From NCBI GenBank assembly GCA_017504305.1, contig JAFVRJ010000025.1:1-64000 (forward strand): a DNA stretch of 64,000 bases, given 5' to 3'. Shown one piece after another: positions 8,361 to 17,270 of the stretch; position 1 is the first letter of the stretch; every line of letters begins with the position of its first letter. The stretch is from Clostridia bacterium. GTDB taxonomy: Bacteria; Bacillota; Clostridia; Christensenellales; DTU072. Position numbers and translations under genes: made by a program. Under the pieces are notes generated by a model. The model saw only the letters and a list, made by a program, of their open reading frames with translations. It was not told the DNA's origin and ran no database searches.

Positions 8361-9179
8361 ATGTCGAATAGCATAGTTATTAAGGCTCCGGCCAAAGTCA
8401 ATATTACGCTTTATATACAGGGTATGGTGGGCGATTACCACGACCTCGAAAGCTTAATGGCTAAAATCGACCTATTCGACGTAATAACCATTACCCCTCG
8501 TAACGATAATGAAGTTACCGTCACTTATTCCACAGGGGAGAATTACCCTCGTGATAACGCGCTAAAAGCAACCACAAAAATCATTAATAACTATGGTCTG
8601 AACGGCGTTGATGTTATCATCCAAAAGGGTGTGCCGGAAGGCGTGGGACTCGGTGGCTCTGCTGTAGATGCTGCGGGTATTGCAAGAGGAATTAGTGAAC
8701 TATACGGCGTAAGTTTTAGTAACGACTTCCTTATAACGCTTGGCGGTGACGTACCATTTCTTGCTAGCGAATATAGCAGTGCGTTGGTTAGGGGCAAAGG
8801 TGAAAAGCTAACTCAAGTACCGCTGAACGCACGTAACGCATTGTTGATATATGGTAGTGAGCGCGTTTCGACGGCGGAAGTATTTGCTAAATACGACCAG
8901 TTAATGCAAGAACGCGGTGTTTCGGGTTCCAAAGTTGGTAGTCTGATGGCCCATAACGTGCTTGAGGGTGCTGCAATAGAGGTTAATCCGCGCATAAAAC
9001 AATACCGTGACACCTTGCGTGAAGCCAAGTTTCAGAACGTGGTTATGACAGGTAGCGGGGCAGGGTTTATAGCAATAAACTTTGACGAGAGCGAGTTTGA
9101 TGATAAGGTCAATAGGGCAATAGCTCTTTGCGAGCAAAGAGGCTTTTGCTACAAAATGATAACAATGGGGAAGAATTAA
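8361..9179 (+). CDS. ispE: 4-diphosphocytidyl-2-C-methyl-D-erythritol kinase
   Basis: GHMP-family kinase of 272 residues that phosphorylates CDP-methylerythritol with ATP in the MEP route to isoprenoid precursors. The start APAKVNITLYI and the glycine-rich ATP loop VPEGVGLGGSAVDAAG are clear, followed by ITLGGDVPF and the C-terminal GSGAGFIAI block. The usual loop reads AGLGGGSSDAA; here it is GLGGSAVDAA, slightly altered, as in many Clostridia. The gene opens a long run of same-strand genes with minimal gaps (2 nt to glgB), so it is co-transcribed with the glycogen genes, an unusual partnership with no metabolic link that I know of. Confidence 0.85.
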   Translation: MSNSIVIKAPAKVNITLYIQGMVGDYHDLESLMAKIDLFDVITITPRNDNEVTVTYSTGENYPRDNALKATTKIINNYGLNGVDVIIQKGVPEGVGLGGSAVDAAGIARGISELYGVSFSNDFLITLGGDVPFLASEYSSALVRGKGEKLTQVPLNARNALLIYGSERVSTAEVFAKYDQLMQERGVSGSKVGSLMAHNVLEGAAIEVNPRIKQYRDTLREAKFQNVVMTGSGAGFIAINFDESEFDDKVNRAIALCEQRGFCYKMITMGKN

Positions 9180-9181
9180 GC

Positions 9182-11056
9182 ATGAAAAAACCTACCGATT
9201 ATCCCATCTTTTTATTTAATGAAGGCACCAATAGTGAAGCGTATAAGTTAATGCGCGTTGCTTACGTTGTCAAGAATAAAAAGAAAGTGTGGCGCTTCCG
9301 TTGTTGGGCTCCTAATGCAAGGAGCGTTTCGGTTGTCGGCGACTTTAACAAATGGGATAGACGTGAAAACCCCATGCACATGGTAAGCGGTGGCATTTGG
9401 GAGTGTCATATCCGTGGCCTTAAAAAGTATGATAACTATAAGTTTAGCGTTGAGCAAGCGACGGGTGAGATCGTTCTAAAGGCCGATCCGTACGCAATGC
9501 ATACCGAAACACCCCCGGCAAACGCTTCTAAAATTTATGATATTTCCGGTTATTCTTGGGGCGACGGAGATTGGAAGGAAAGCCTAAAAGGGCGCAATCA
9601 CGCTATATCTCCCTTGAATATTTACGAGTTACACATAGGTTCTTGGCGTAGACACGATGATGGTAATTACTATTCCTATCGCGATTTGGCTGAAGCTTTA
9701 CCCAAGTACGTCAAGGAAATGGGGTATACTCACGTCGAAATCCTTCCCATTACCGAGCATCCGCTCGAAATGAGCTGGGGATATCAAGTTAGCGGATTTT
9801 TTGCGCCTTCTTCGCGCTTTGGAACTCCGCACGACTTTATGTATTTGGTTGATAAGCTACATCAAGCGGGCATAGGCGTTATACTCGATTTGGTGCTATC
9901 GCACTTCCCCAAAGATGCTTTCGGCTTGTATAATTTTGATGGCACTCCCACCTACGAGTATTCCGATCCTTTGAAGTCAGAGCATAAAGGCTGGGGCACG
10001 ATGGTGTTCGATTACGGCAAGGGCGCGGTTAAGTCTTTTTTGATGTCGGCAGCTTGTTTTTGGATGGAGTACTATCATATGGATGGGTTAAGGCTGGATG
10101 CGGTTGCAAGTATGCTTTACCTCGATTATTGCAGAGAGGAAACCGGTTGGCGCCCCAACGTTTTTGGCGGTAACTACAATCTCGAAGCAATAGATTTCCT
10201 TAAACAATTGAATAAAACCGTCTTAACCAAATTCCCCAACGCTATGATGATAGCGGAGGAATCTACCTCTTTCCCGATGATTACAATGCCTCCGGATTTA
10301 GGTGGATTGGGATTCAATTTCAAGTGGAATATGGGCTGGATGAACGATATCTTGGCGTATGAAAAAATTGATCCCTTCTTCCGTAAGGGCTCGCACTCCA
10401 AGCTCACGTTTGGTATAATGTACGCTTATAAGGAAAACTACATTTTACCCTTCTCGCACGACGAGGTTGTGCATGGTAAATGCTCGATGATAGGTAAGAT
10501 GGCAGGTACTTACGAGGATAAATTCCGTGCGCTTAAAGCATTATATGCTTTCCAATACGCACACCCAGGTAAAAAGCTCAACTTTATGGGCAACGAGTTC
10601 GGTCAGTTTATAGAGTGGAACTTCCAAAGACCGCTCGACTGGTTCTTGCTCGATTACGACACCCATAGAGATATGCACGAATACACCAAAAAGCTCAATC
10701 ATCTTTATCTTAAGTATCCCGCTTTCTACGAGAGGGACGATAGCCACGAGGGATTCCATTGGTTGTTGGTAGACGACTGCGTACGCAACACGGTGGCTTT
10801 CTACCGCGAAGATAACAAAGGGGAAAAGATTATAGTCGTAGTCAACTTCTCCGACGTAACGCGCGAGCCTTATGAGTTCGGCGTGCCGGATAAGGGTAAA
10901 TACGAGGTAATTTTGAACAGTTCGGCAAAGGGGCACGTCGACAATACCATTTACGAGACGATAGACGAGAGCTTTGGCGAAATTCCGCAAAAACTAAAAA
11001 TCAAGCTCGAGGGCAACTCGGCATTATATTTAAAATTAATTAAGGAGGACAAGTAA
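9182..11056 (+). CDS. glgB: 1,4-alpha-glucan branching enzyme
   Basis: Transfers segments of alpha-1,4-glucan chains to make alpha-1,6 branches in glycogen. The 624-residue protein has an N-terminal CBM48 domain ([18 protein letters not shown] at about 39-56) and a GH13 barrel. The catalytic residues are visible: Asp306 in GLRLDAV (nucleophile), Glu359 in IAEEST (acid/base) and Asp427 in FSHDEVVH (transition-state stabiliser). The start ATG is 2 nt after the ispE stop, with GGGGAAG inside the ispE end as ribosome site; the longer upstream frame only overlaps ispE. Its stop overlaps the glgC start by one base (TAATG), so the two are translationally coupled. Confidence 0.95.
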   Translation: MKKPTDYPIFLFNEGTNSEAYKLMRVAYVVKNKKKVWRFRCWAPNARSVSVVGDFNKWDRRENPMHMVSGGIWECHIRGLKKYDNYKFSVEQATGEIVLKADPYAMHTETPPANASKIYDISGYSWGDGDWKESLKGRNHAISPLNIYELHIGSWRRHDDGNYYSYRDLAEALPKYVKEMGYTHVEILPITEHPLEMSWGYQVSGFFAPSSRFGTPHDFMYLVDKLHQAGIGVILDLVLSHFPKDAFGLYNFDGTPTYEYSDPLKSEHKGWGTMVFDYGKGAVKSFLMSAACFWMEYYHMDGLRLDAVASMLYLDYCREETGWRPNVFGGNYNLEAIDFLKQLNKTVLTKFPNAMMIAEESTSFPMITMPPDLGGLGFNFKWNMGWMNDILAYEKIDPFFRKGSHSKLTFGIMYAYKENYILPFSHDEVVHGKCSMIGKMAGTYEDKFRALKALYAFQYAHPGKKLNFMGNEFGQFIEWNFQRPLDWFLLDYDTHRDMHEYTKKLNHLYLKYPAFYERDDSHEGFHWLLVDDCVRNTVAFYREDNKGEKIIVVVNFSDVTREPYEFGVPDKGKYEVILNSSAKGHVDNTIYETIDESFGEIPQKLKIKLEGNSALYLKLIKEDK

Positions 11057-12255
11057 TGCAAGTCAAAAAAGAATGCGTTGCAATGTTGCTTGCAGGTGGT
11101 CAAGGCACCAGATTAGGCGCTTTAACTCGTAAGGTTGCAAAACCTGCGGTACCCTTCGGAGGTAAGTATAGGATTATCGATTTCACGTTGTCCAATACCA
11201 TCAACTCCGATATCGATACTATTGGTGTATTGACGCAATATCAACCCTTCGACCTTAACCAATATATAGGTAACGGCCAACCTTGGGACCTCGATAGACT
11301 TGAGGGAGGCGCTTTTGTTCTACCGCCTTACCAAAAGGCAAAGTCTGGCGAGTGGTACAAAGGCACGGCTAACGCGATATATCAAAATATCGATTTCGTA
11401 GACCGTTATAACGCCGAGTACGTATTGATTCTTTCGGGCGACCACATCTACAAGATGGATTACTCCAAGATGCTTGCTCACCACATTGAAAAGGGCGCTG
11501 CTTGTACTATAGCAGTTCTCAACGTACCGATTGAGGAAGCTTCGAGATTCGGTATTATGAACGCCGATAGCGAAGGCAAGATCTTCGAGTTTGAAGAAAA
11601 ACCCAAAAAACCCAAATCGACCAAAGCAAGTATGGGTATTTATATCTTCACTTGGGCAAAGCTCAAGGAGTACTTGATTGCCGACGAAGCCGACAAGTCA
11701 AGCCACAACGACTTTGGTAAGAATATTATACCCAACATGCTCAACGCCGGTGAAAAAATGTACACCTACGATTTCAAAGGTTATTGGAAGGACGTTGGTA
11801 CCATTTCTTCACTTTGGGAAGCCAATATGGAAATTTTAGATAGCCAAGCGGGCATAGACTTGAGCGATACCAATTGGAAGATTTATGCACGTAATACTGC
11901 GGAGCCCCCGCACTTTGTAGGCGCAACCGGTAAGGTATCGCGCTCGGTAGTAAGCGAAGGCGTAGTAGTTGAAGGCGAAGTCGTCAACTCTATTATTTCT
12001 CGCGGAGCAACCATTGAAGAAGGCGCGGTTATTAAAGATAGTATCGTAATGCCTAACGCAGTCGTTAAGAAGGGCGCGGTTATTAAGCACTCTATAATCG
12101 GTTGGAAGGCAGTTATAGGCGAAAACGCTCAAGTAGGCGAGTACCAAGAAGGCGTAGCTCCCGGTGAATGGGAAATCGCAGTTATCGGACCTAACGTCAA
12201 CCTCGCTGCAGGTAGCGTAGTAGCCAAGGGCGCAATGATTGAGGAGGAAAACTAA
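11056..12255 (+). CDS. glgC: Glucose-1-phosphate adenylyltransferase, catalytic subunit
   Basis: Makes ADP-glucose from glucose 1-phosphate and ATP, the committed step of bacterial glycogen synthesis. The 399-residue protein has the nucleotidyltransferase motif [13 protein letters not shown], then [15 protein letters not shown], the GDHIYKMDY metal site, FEEKP sugar contact, and a left-handed beta-helix C-terminus with hexapeptide-like repeats ([20 protein letters not shown]). All expected catalytic segments are intact, which marks it as the active partner of GlgD encoded next. TAAGGAGG lies 6-14 nt upstream within glgB. As in Bacillus and Clostridia, GlgC probably forms a hetero-oligomer with GlgD. 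Confidence 0.95.
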   Translation: MQVKKECVAMLLAGGQGTRLGALTRKVAKPAVPFGGKYRIIDFTLSNTINSDIDTIGVLTQYQPFDLNQYIGNGQPWDLDRLEGGAFVLPPYQKAKSGEWYKGTANAIYQNIDFVDRYNAEYVLILSGDHIYKMDYSKMLAHHIEKGAACTIAVLNVPIEEASRFGIMNADSEGKIFEFEEKPKKPKSTKASMGIYIFTWAKLKEYLIADEADKSSHNDFGKNIIPNMLNAGEKMYTYDFKGYWKDVGTISSLWEANMEILDSQAGIDLSDTNWKIYARNTAEPPHFVGATGKVSRSVVSEGVVVEGEVVNSIISRGATIEEGAVIKDSIVMPNAVVKKGAVIKHSIIGWKAVIGENAQVGEYQEGVAPGEWEIAVIGPNVNLAAGSVVAKGAMIEEEN

Positions 12256-12266
12256 TATGAATAAAG

Positions 12267-13370
12267 ATGTTAGCTATACTTTTTGCAAGCGGTAACGAGT
12301 CCAAGCTCAACGAGCTTACCATACACCGCACCACAGCATCTCTTCCCTTTGCCGGTAGGTATAGACTTATCGACTTTGCTCTTTCCAGTTTGGTTAACAG
12401 CGGCATTACACGTATCGGTATTTTAACCCGTAACAACTACTCCTCCCTTATGGACCACATCCGCATGGGTAGAGATTGGGACCTCAATCGTAAAAACAGT
12501 GGTATAGCGGTATTCCCGCCCTTTGGTCTTAATACCTCTCGCGACGTTTATAAAGGCAAAATCGAAGCCCTTTATACCGTACTCGACTTTATCGAAAAAG
12601 CCCCTGAAGATTACGTAGTAATTTCCAATACCAACGTAGCTACCAGCATCGATTTGAGCGAAATTTTGGACGAGCATATCGCTAACGGTGCAGACGTTAC
12701 CATGCTTTGCCACAGAGCTTATGCAACCAGCTCAAAACGCATCATCGTCACCAAAAACGATAAGGACATAGTTACCGATCTCTGTCAAGTAGAAATACCT
12801 TCCGTCCAAGAGAAGCTTGTTTCCCTTAATATTTACGTTATCCGCAAAGACCTTCTTATCGGTTGGGTAGAGCAAGCTTATGCTCGTGGTTACGTCGATT
12901 TTGAAAAGGATATTCTCTTTAAAGAAGTTGTAAGCAACAAGATTTTTGCAAAGGAAATCACCCAATATGCAGCTATAGTTGACGACGTCAAGACCTATTT
13001 CAACGAGTCTATGAAGGTTCTTGATAACGAAACTCGTAAGGAGCTTTTCGACACCGGCAGAAAGGTATACACCAAGGTTAAGGACTCCGTTCCCACCATC
13101 TACGGTGAAAATGCAAAGGTTGTTAACAGCCTTATAGCTGACGGTTGCGAAATCAACGGCACCGTTGAAAACAGCATACTCTTCCGTGACGTTAAGATCG
13201 AGGAGGGCGCAGTTGTCAAAAACTCCATCATCATGGAGCACGGTATCGTTATGAAAGGCGGTCAAATCAGTTACACCATTACCGATAAATCGGTAGTAGT
13301 AGGAGCAAACAGACAAATTTCCGGCTCCGATACTTATCCCATTGTAATAGTAAAGAACAAAACCGTTTAG
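12267..13370 (+). CDS. glgD: GlgD, regulatory subunit homologue of glucose-1-phosphate adenylyltransferase
   Basis: This 367-residue paralogue of GlgC contains FAGRYRLIDFALS but lacks the GGxGTRL nucleotide loop, as known for GlgD, which increases activity of GlgC in a complex. The C-terminus has the beta-helix repeats (GAVVKNSIIMEHGIVM). The beginning is odd: the strong ribosome site GAGGAGG at 12241-12247 is ideally spaced to an ATG at 12257, but that ATG is in another frame and reaches a stop after 12 codons. The in-frame ATG at 12267 lies 19 nt from the ribosome site. Removing one A of the AAA run at 12263-12265 would give MNKMLAI and join both. This may be a sequencing error, a recent indel or a coupling device. 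Confidence 0.85.
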   Translation: MLAILFASGNESKLNELTIHRTTASLPFAGRYRLIDFALSSLVNSGITRIGILTRNNYSSLMDHIRMGRDWDLNRKNSGIAVFPPFGLNTSRDVYKGKIEALYTVLDFIEKAPEDYVVISNTNVATSIDLSEILDEHIANGADVTMLCHRAYATSSKRIIVTKNDKDIVTDLCQVEIPSVQEKLVSLNIYVIRKDLLIGWVEQAYARGYVDFEKDILFKEVVSNKIFAKEITQYAAIVDDVKTYFNESMKVLDNETRKELFDTGRKVYTKVKDSVPTIYGENAKVVNSLIADGCEINGTVENSILFRDVKIEEGAVVKNSIIMEHGIVMKGGQISYTITDKSVVVGANRQISGSDTYPIVIVKNKTV

Positions 13371-13380
13371 GAGGTTTAAT

Positions 13381-14799
13381 ATGAAAGTTTTATTCGCAAC
13401 CGCAGAAGCTGCTCCGTTTATTAGAACGGGCGGTTTGGGCGACGTAGCGGGAGCACTCCCCCCGGCGCTCGTTGCAAAAGGCGTAGAGACGGCAGTTATA
13501 CTGCCGCTTTATGGCGATATGAAATCGACGTATCGTAATAGTTTACATTTTATCGGCTCGACCACCGTTGCGCTCGGTTGGCGTAACCAATACGTCGGCG
13601 TATTCAGAAGTGCAGTAGCAGGCGTTAATTATTACTTTATCGATAACGAATTCTACTTTAAGCGCAAGGGTCTATATGGACATTTTGACGACGGCGAAAG
13701 ATTTGCTTACTTCAGTAAAGCTATACTCGAGGCTCTACCGATCATGGGCTTCTATCCCGACGTAATCCATTGTAACGATTGGCAAACTGCCCTTACCCCT
13801 TTGTATCTCGATTGCTTCTACCGCGACGTCAAAGAGTATAAGAACATCAAGACGTTGATGGCAATACATAACATCGAGTTCCAAGGCAATATGGATAGAT
13901 GCGTTCTCGGCGACGTTTTCGGTATTCCGGAATCCAAACAAGCTATTGCAGAGTACCAAAACAATGCAAATATGCTCAAAGCAGGTATTGAATCCGCTAA
14001 CAAAGTAGTTACCGTAAGTCCCACTTATGCAGTTGAAATTTTGGACAAGTTCTATTCTTGCGGACTGGAGTCTATCCTTGAAGCTCGCAAGTATAAGCTT
14101 TGCGGAATCGTCAATGGGATAGACGTTGATCTATACAATCCAAAGACGGATAAGGCGCTCTTTAAGAGCTTCGACTTACGTGGCTTTGCAGGCAAAAAGG
14201 AAAACAAGCACGGCTTACAAGCATTGTTCGGTTTACCGGTATGCGATAAGCCCCTTATCGGCATGGTAACCCGTCTTACCACTCAAAAGGGTATTGATTT
14301 GGTGCTTGAAGTTATCCACGACGTACTCGCAATGGACGTTCAACTCGTAGTACTTGGCACAGGCGATTGGAAGTATGAGAATGCTTTGCAAGAAGTTGCA
14401 AAACAATATCCCACCAAGTTAGCAACCGCTATCTATTTCTCGGGTGATATTGCATCAAAGATTTACGGAGCTTGCGACATCTTCTTAATGCCCTCAAAGT
14501 TCGAGCCTTGCGGTCTATCACAAATGATAGCTATGCGCTATGGCGCGATACCGGTAGTCAGAGAAACCGGTGGATTAAAGGATACCGTTATTCCCTTTAA
14601 TCCCGTTGACGGCACCGGCGTAGGTTTTACTTTTAAAACCTATGATGCTTACGATATGCTTGATGCAATCAAACGCGCACTTGCAACCTACGAAGATAAT
14701 AAACTTTGGCGTAACGGCGTAGTCAAAAACGCAATGAAGGCAGATTTCTCTTGGAAGAAGTCCGCACAAGAGTATATTACGCTTTACAAATCTCTTTAA
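13381..14799 (+). CDS. glgA: Glycogen synthase (ADP-glucose type)
   Basis: GT5 enzyme of 472 residues that elongates alpha-1,4-glucan with ADP-glucose. The N-terminal Rossmann half begins MKVLFATAEAAPFIRTGGLG; the C-terminal half carries PSKFEPCGLSQMIAM with the conserved Glu and the GGLKDTV block. The ADP-glucose motif normally reads K-x-G-G-L; here residue 15 is Arg (RTGGL, codon AGA at 13423-13425). In the E. coli enzyme Lys15 contacts the sugar nucleotide, so the change could weaken ADP-glucose binding. GGAGG at 13370-13375 precedes the ATG at 13381. It lies between glgD and glgP in the same operon. Confidence 0.93.
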   Translation: MKVLFATAEAAPFIRTGGLGDVAGALPPALVAKGVETAVILPLYGDMKSTYRNSLHFIGSTTVALGWRNQYVGVFRSAVAGVNYYFIDNEFYFKRKGLYGHFDDGERFAYFSKAILEALPIMGFYPDVIHCNDWQTALTPLYLDCFYRDVKEYKNIKTLMAIHNIEFQGNMDRCVLGDVFGIPESKQAIAEYQNNANMLKAGIESANKVVTVSPTYAVEILDKFYSCGLESILEARKYKLCGIVNGIDVDLYNPKTDKALFKSFDLRGFAGKKENKHGLQALFGLPVCDKPLIGMVTRLTTQKGIDLVLEVIHDVLAMDVQLVVLGTGDWKYENALQEVAKQYPTKLATAIYFSGDIASKIYGACDIFLMPSKFEPCGLSQMIAMRYGAIPVVRETGGLKDTVIPFNPVDGTGVGFTFKTYDAYDMLDAIKRALATYEDNKLWRNGVVKNAMKADFSWKKSAQEYITLYKSL

Positions 14800-14833
14800 A
14801 TATAGTAAACTATGTAGCAAAATTGGAGGCTAA

Positions 14834-17251
14834 ATGACAAACGTAAGTAAAACACAGTTAAAAGAACTCGTCGAACTTAAGCTTGCCAAGAACTTTGGCA
14901 TAAGGTATGACGAGGCTTCCGAAACGACGATGTTCCGAGCTTTAAGCTTGGTAGTAAAAGATCTTTTAACCCAAAAACGCGTTGAATACAAAACGAAAGT
15001 TCGCAACGAGGGTTACAAGCAAGTATACTATATGTCCATGGAGTTCTTGCTCGGTCGTTCTTTAAGAACGCACCTTTACAACATGGGACTTTTGGACGAA
15101 GCAACGGAGACCGTTAAGGAACTCGGTTTCGACTTTGATAAGATAATGGCAGTTGAGCCTGATGCCGGTTTAGGTAACGGCGGTTTAGGTAGACTTGCCG
15201 CGGCATATATGGATTCATTGACCGCACTCGGTTATCCGGCAGGAGGGTTCAGTATTCGTTACGACTACGGTATCTTCGAGCAAAAGATAGTCGACGGTTG
15301 GCAAATGGAAATGCCCGATAAGTGGCTTGATCAAGGCGACGTATGGCTCAACAAGAGAAGCGAGATATTCGAAGTTAAATTTGGCGGATACATCAATGAA
15401 AGATGGGAAAACGGCAGATTGATTTGTGAACAAAAGGATCACACCACGATTATAGCCGTTCCGTATGATATGAATATTTCCGGTTACGGCAGTGATGCTG
15501 TTAACGTGCTTCGTTTATGGAGCGCAAAAGCACCCGTTGAACTCGATATGGCGATGTTCTCTCGCGGTGAATACGTTAAAGCTATCGAAGCCAAAGCCAT
15601 GGCGGAAGCAATCAGTAAGGTTTTATACCCCGCAGACAACCATATCGAAGGTAAGTCTTTAAGGCTTAAGCAACAATATTTCTTTGTATCGGCATCTATC
15701 CAATCGATTATTGCAAAGCATTTGCGTAGCAATAAAGATCTATCTAACCTTGCCGAAAAGGTTGCTATCCATATCAACGATACCCACCCCACCCTTTGCA
15801 TACCCGAGTTAATGCGTATATTGCTTGACGATTACGGCTACTCGTGGGACGATGCTTGGAAGACTGTAACCGAAGTTATCAGTTACACCAACCACACCGT
15901 TATGCAAGAGGCTTTGGAAAAATGGCCCCAAAGCTTATTTATGAGCTTGTTACCGCGCATTTACCAAATCATTAAGGAAATCAACCAACGTTATTGCGCT
16001 GATTTATGGAATATTTTCCCCGGGGATTGGAACAAGATAGCTGAAAACGCTATACTTTCCGACTTCGAAATTCGTATGGCAAACCTTTGCTTGGTAGCAT
16101 CTCACACCGTTAACGGCGTATCGCAACTCCATAGCGATATTCTTAAGGACGACGTATTCTCTGATTACTACAAGGTTGCACCGCAAAAGTTCACCAACGT
16201 AACCAATGGTATTACGCATAGAAGATGGCTCGCAGAAGCAAACCCCTTGCTCACCGCGTATATCAAAGAGTTGATAGGTGATAAGTTCCTAAAGGATGCT
16301 AACGAGCTTGAAAAGCTCATGCAATACCAAGGTAACCACCAAGTATTGGATAGATGGGCAGAGATTAAGTTGAAGAACAAAGAAAGACTTGCTGCTTATA
16401 TCAAAAAATCCAATAACGTCGTATTAGATCCTACTTCTATTTTCGACGTACAAGTTAAGAGATTGCACGAGTACAAACGTCAACTCCTTAACGCGTTACA
16501 AATCCTACAACTTTACAATAGACTCAAGGAAAATCCCGACCTCGATATTCAACCGAGAACATTTATTTTCGGCGCAAAAGCCGCAAGCTCATACTACGTA
16601 GCGAAGCTCGTAATCCGCTTGATCTATATGATTGGCGAAATGGTCAATAACGACAAGAGCATTAAGGGTAAGTTAAAGGTTGTATTCCTCGAGAACTATC
16701 GCGTAAGTCTTGCAGAGCTTATTATGCCCGCAGCGGAAATAAGCGAACAAATCTCCGTAGCCGGTAAGGAAGCAAGCGGTACCGGTAACATGAAGTTTAT
16801 GATCAACGGCGCAGTTACCATCGGAACGATGGACGGTGCAAACGTCGAAATTCACGAGAGAGTAGGTGACGAGAATATCTTCATCTTCGGTCTATTAACT
16901 GAAGAAGTAAACAAGCTTCGTTCACACTATAAGCCCACCGAGTACTACACTGCTGATAAGCGTATTAAGCAAGTTATCGATCAACTCCGCGCAGGTATTA
17001 ACGGTGTAAGCTTCAGCGAGCTCGCAGATACTCTGACACTCGGTCGTGGCGGTATTGCAGATCCCTATATGATCCTTGCAGATTTTGCATCCTACGTTGA
17101 CGCTCAAGATAAAGTTGATAGAACTTACAAAGATAAATACCTATTCCAAAGGATGTCGCTTGTCAATACGGCAAAGGCAGGATTCTTCGCTGCTGATAGA
17201 AGCGTTGAGGAATATGCAAAACGTATTTGGGCACTCAAGAGCGTAAAATAA
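14834..17251 (+). CDS. glgP: Glycogen phosphorylase
   Basis: PLP-dependent GT35 enzyme of 805 residues that releases glucose 1-phosphate from glycogen ends. Visible signatures are EPDAGLGNGGLGRLAA (about residue 105-120), NDTHPTLCIPELMR, VKRLHEYKRQ and the PLP site EASGTGNMKF with Lys654. The length fits a full phosphorylase. TTGGAGG at 14822-14828 precedes the start. Placement of breakdown (glgP, amylase) beside synthesis genes in one transcript implies that flux direction is set by enzyme control rather than by separate transcription. Confidence 0.95.
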   Translation: MTNVSKTQLKELVELKLAKNFGIRYDEASETTMFRALSLVVKDLLTQKRVEYKTKVRNEGYKQVYYMSMEFLLGRSLRTHLYNMGLLDEATETVKELGFDFDKIMAVEPDAGLGNGGLGRLAAAYMDSLTALGYPAGGFSIRYDYGIFEQKIVDGWQMEMPDKWLDQGDVWLNKRSEIFEVKFGGYINERWENGRLICEQKDHTTIIAVPYDMNISGYGSDAVNVLRLWSAKAPVELDMAMFSRGEYVKAIEAKAMAEAISKVLYPADNHIEGKSLRLKQQYFFVSASIQSIIAKHLRSNKDLSNLAEKVAIHINDTHPTLCIPELMRILLDDYGYSWDDAWKTVTEVISYTNHTVMQEALEKWPQSLFMSLLPRIYQIIKEINQRYCADLWNIFPGDWNKIAENAILSDFEIRMANLCLVASHTVNGVSQLHSDILKDDVFSDYYKVAPQKFTNVTNGITHRRWLAEANPLLTAYIKELIGDKFLKDANELEKLMQYQGNHQVLDRWAEIKLKNKERLAAYIKKSNNVVLDPTSIFDVQVKRLHEYKRQLLNALQILQLYNRLKENPDLDIQPRTFIFGAKAASSYYVAKLVIRLIYMIGEMVNNDKSIKGKLKVVFLENYRVSLAELIMPAAEISEQISVAGKEASGTGNMKFMINGAVTIGTMDGANVEIHERVGDENIFIFGLLTEEVNKLRSHYKPTEYYTADKRIKQVIDQLRAGINGVSFSELADTLTLGRGGIADPYMILADFASYVDAQDKVDRTYKDKYLFQRMSLVNTAKAGFFAADRSVEEYAKRIWALKSVK

Positions 17252-17270
17252 GAACCCTAAACACAATTAA

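Noticed and set aside
12257..12295. Programmed frameshift in glgD
   Set aside because: There is no slippery heptamer or downstream structure, and an in-frame ATG at 12267 gives a complete protein; kept only as a possible indel.
12732..13316. Minus-strand open frame of 194 codons inside glgD
   Set aside because: Antisense shadow of a conserved gene; no ribosome site or recognisable domain.
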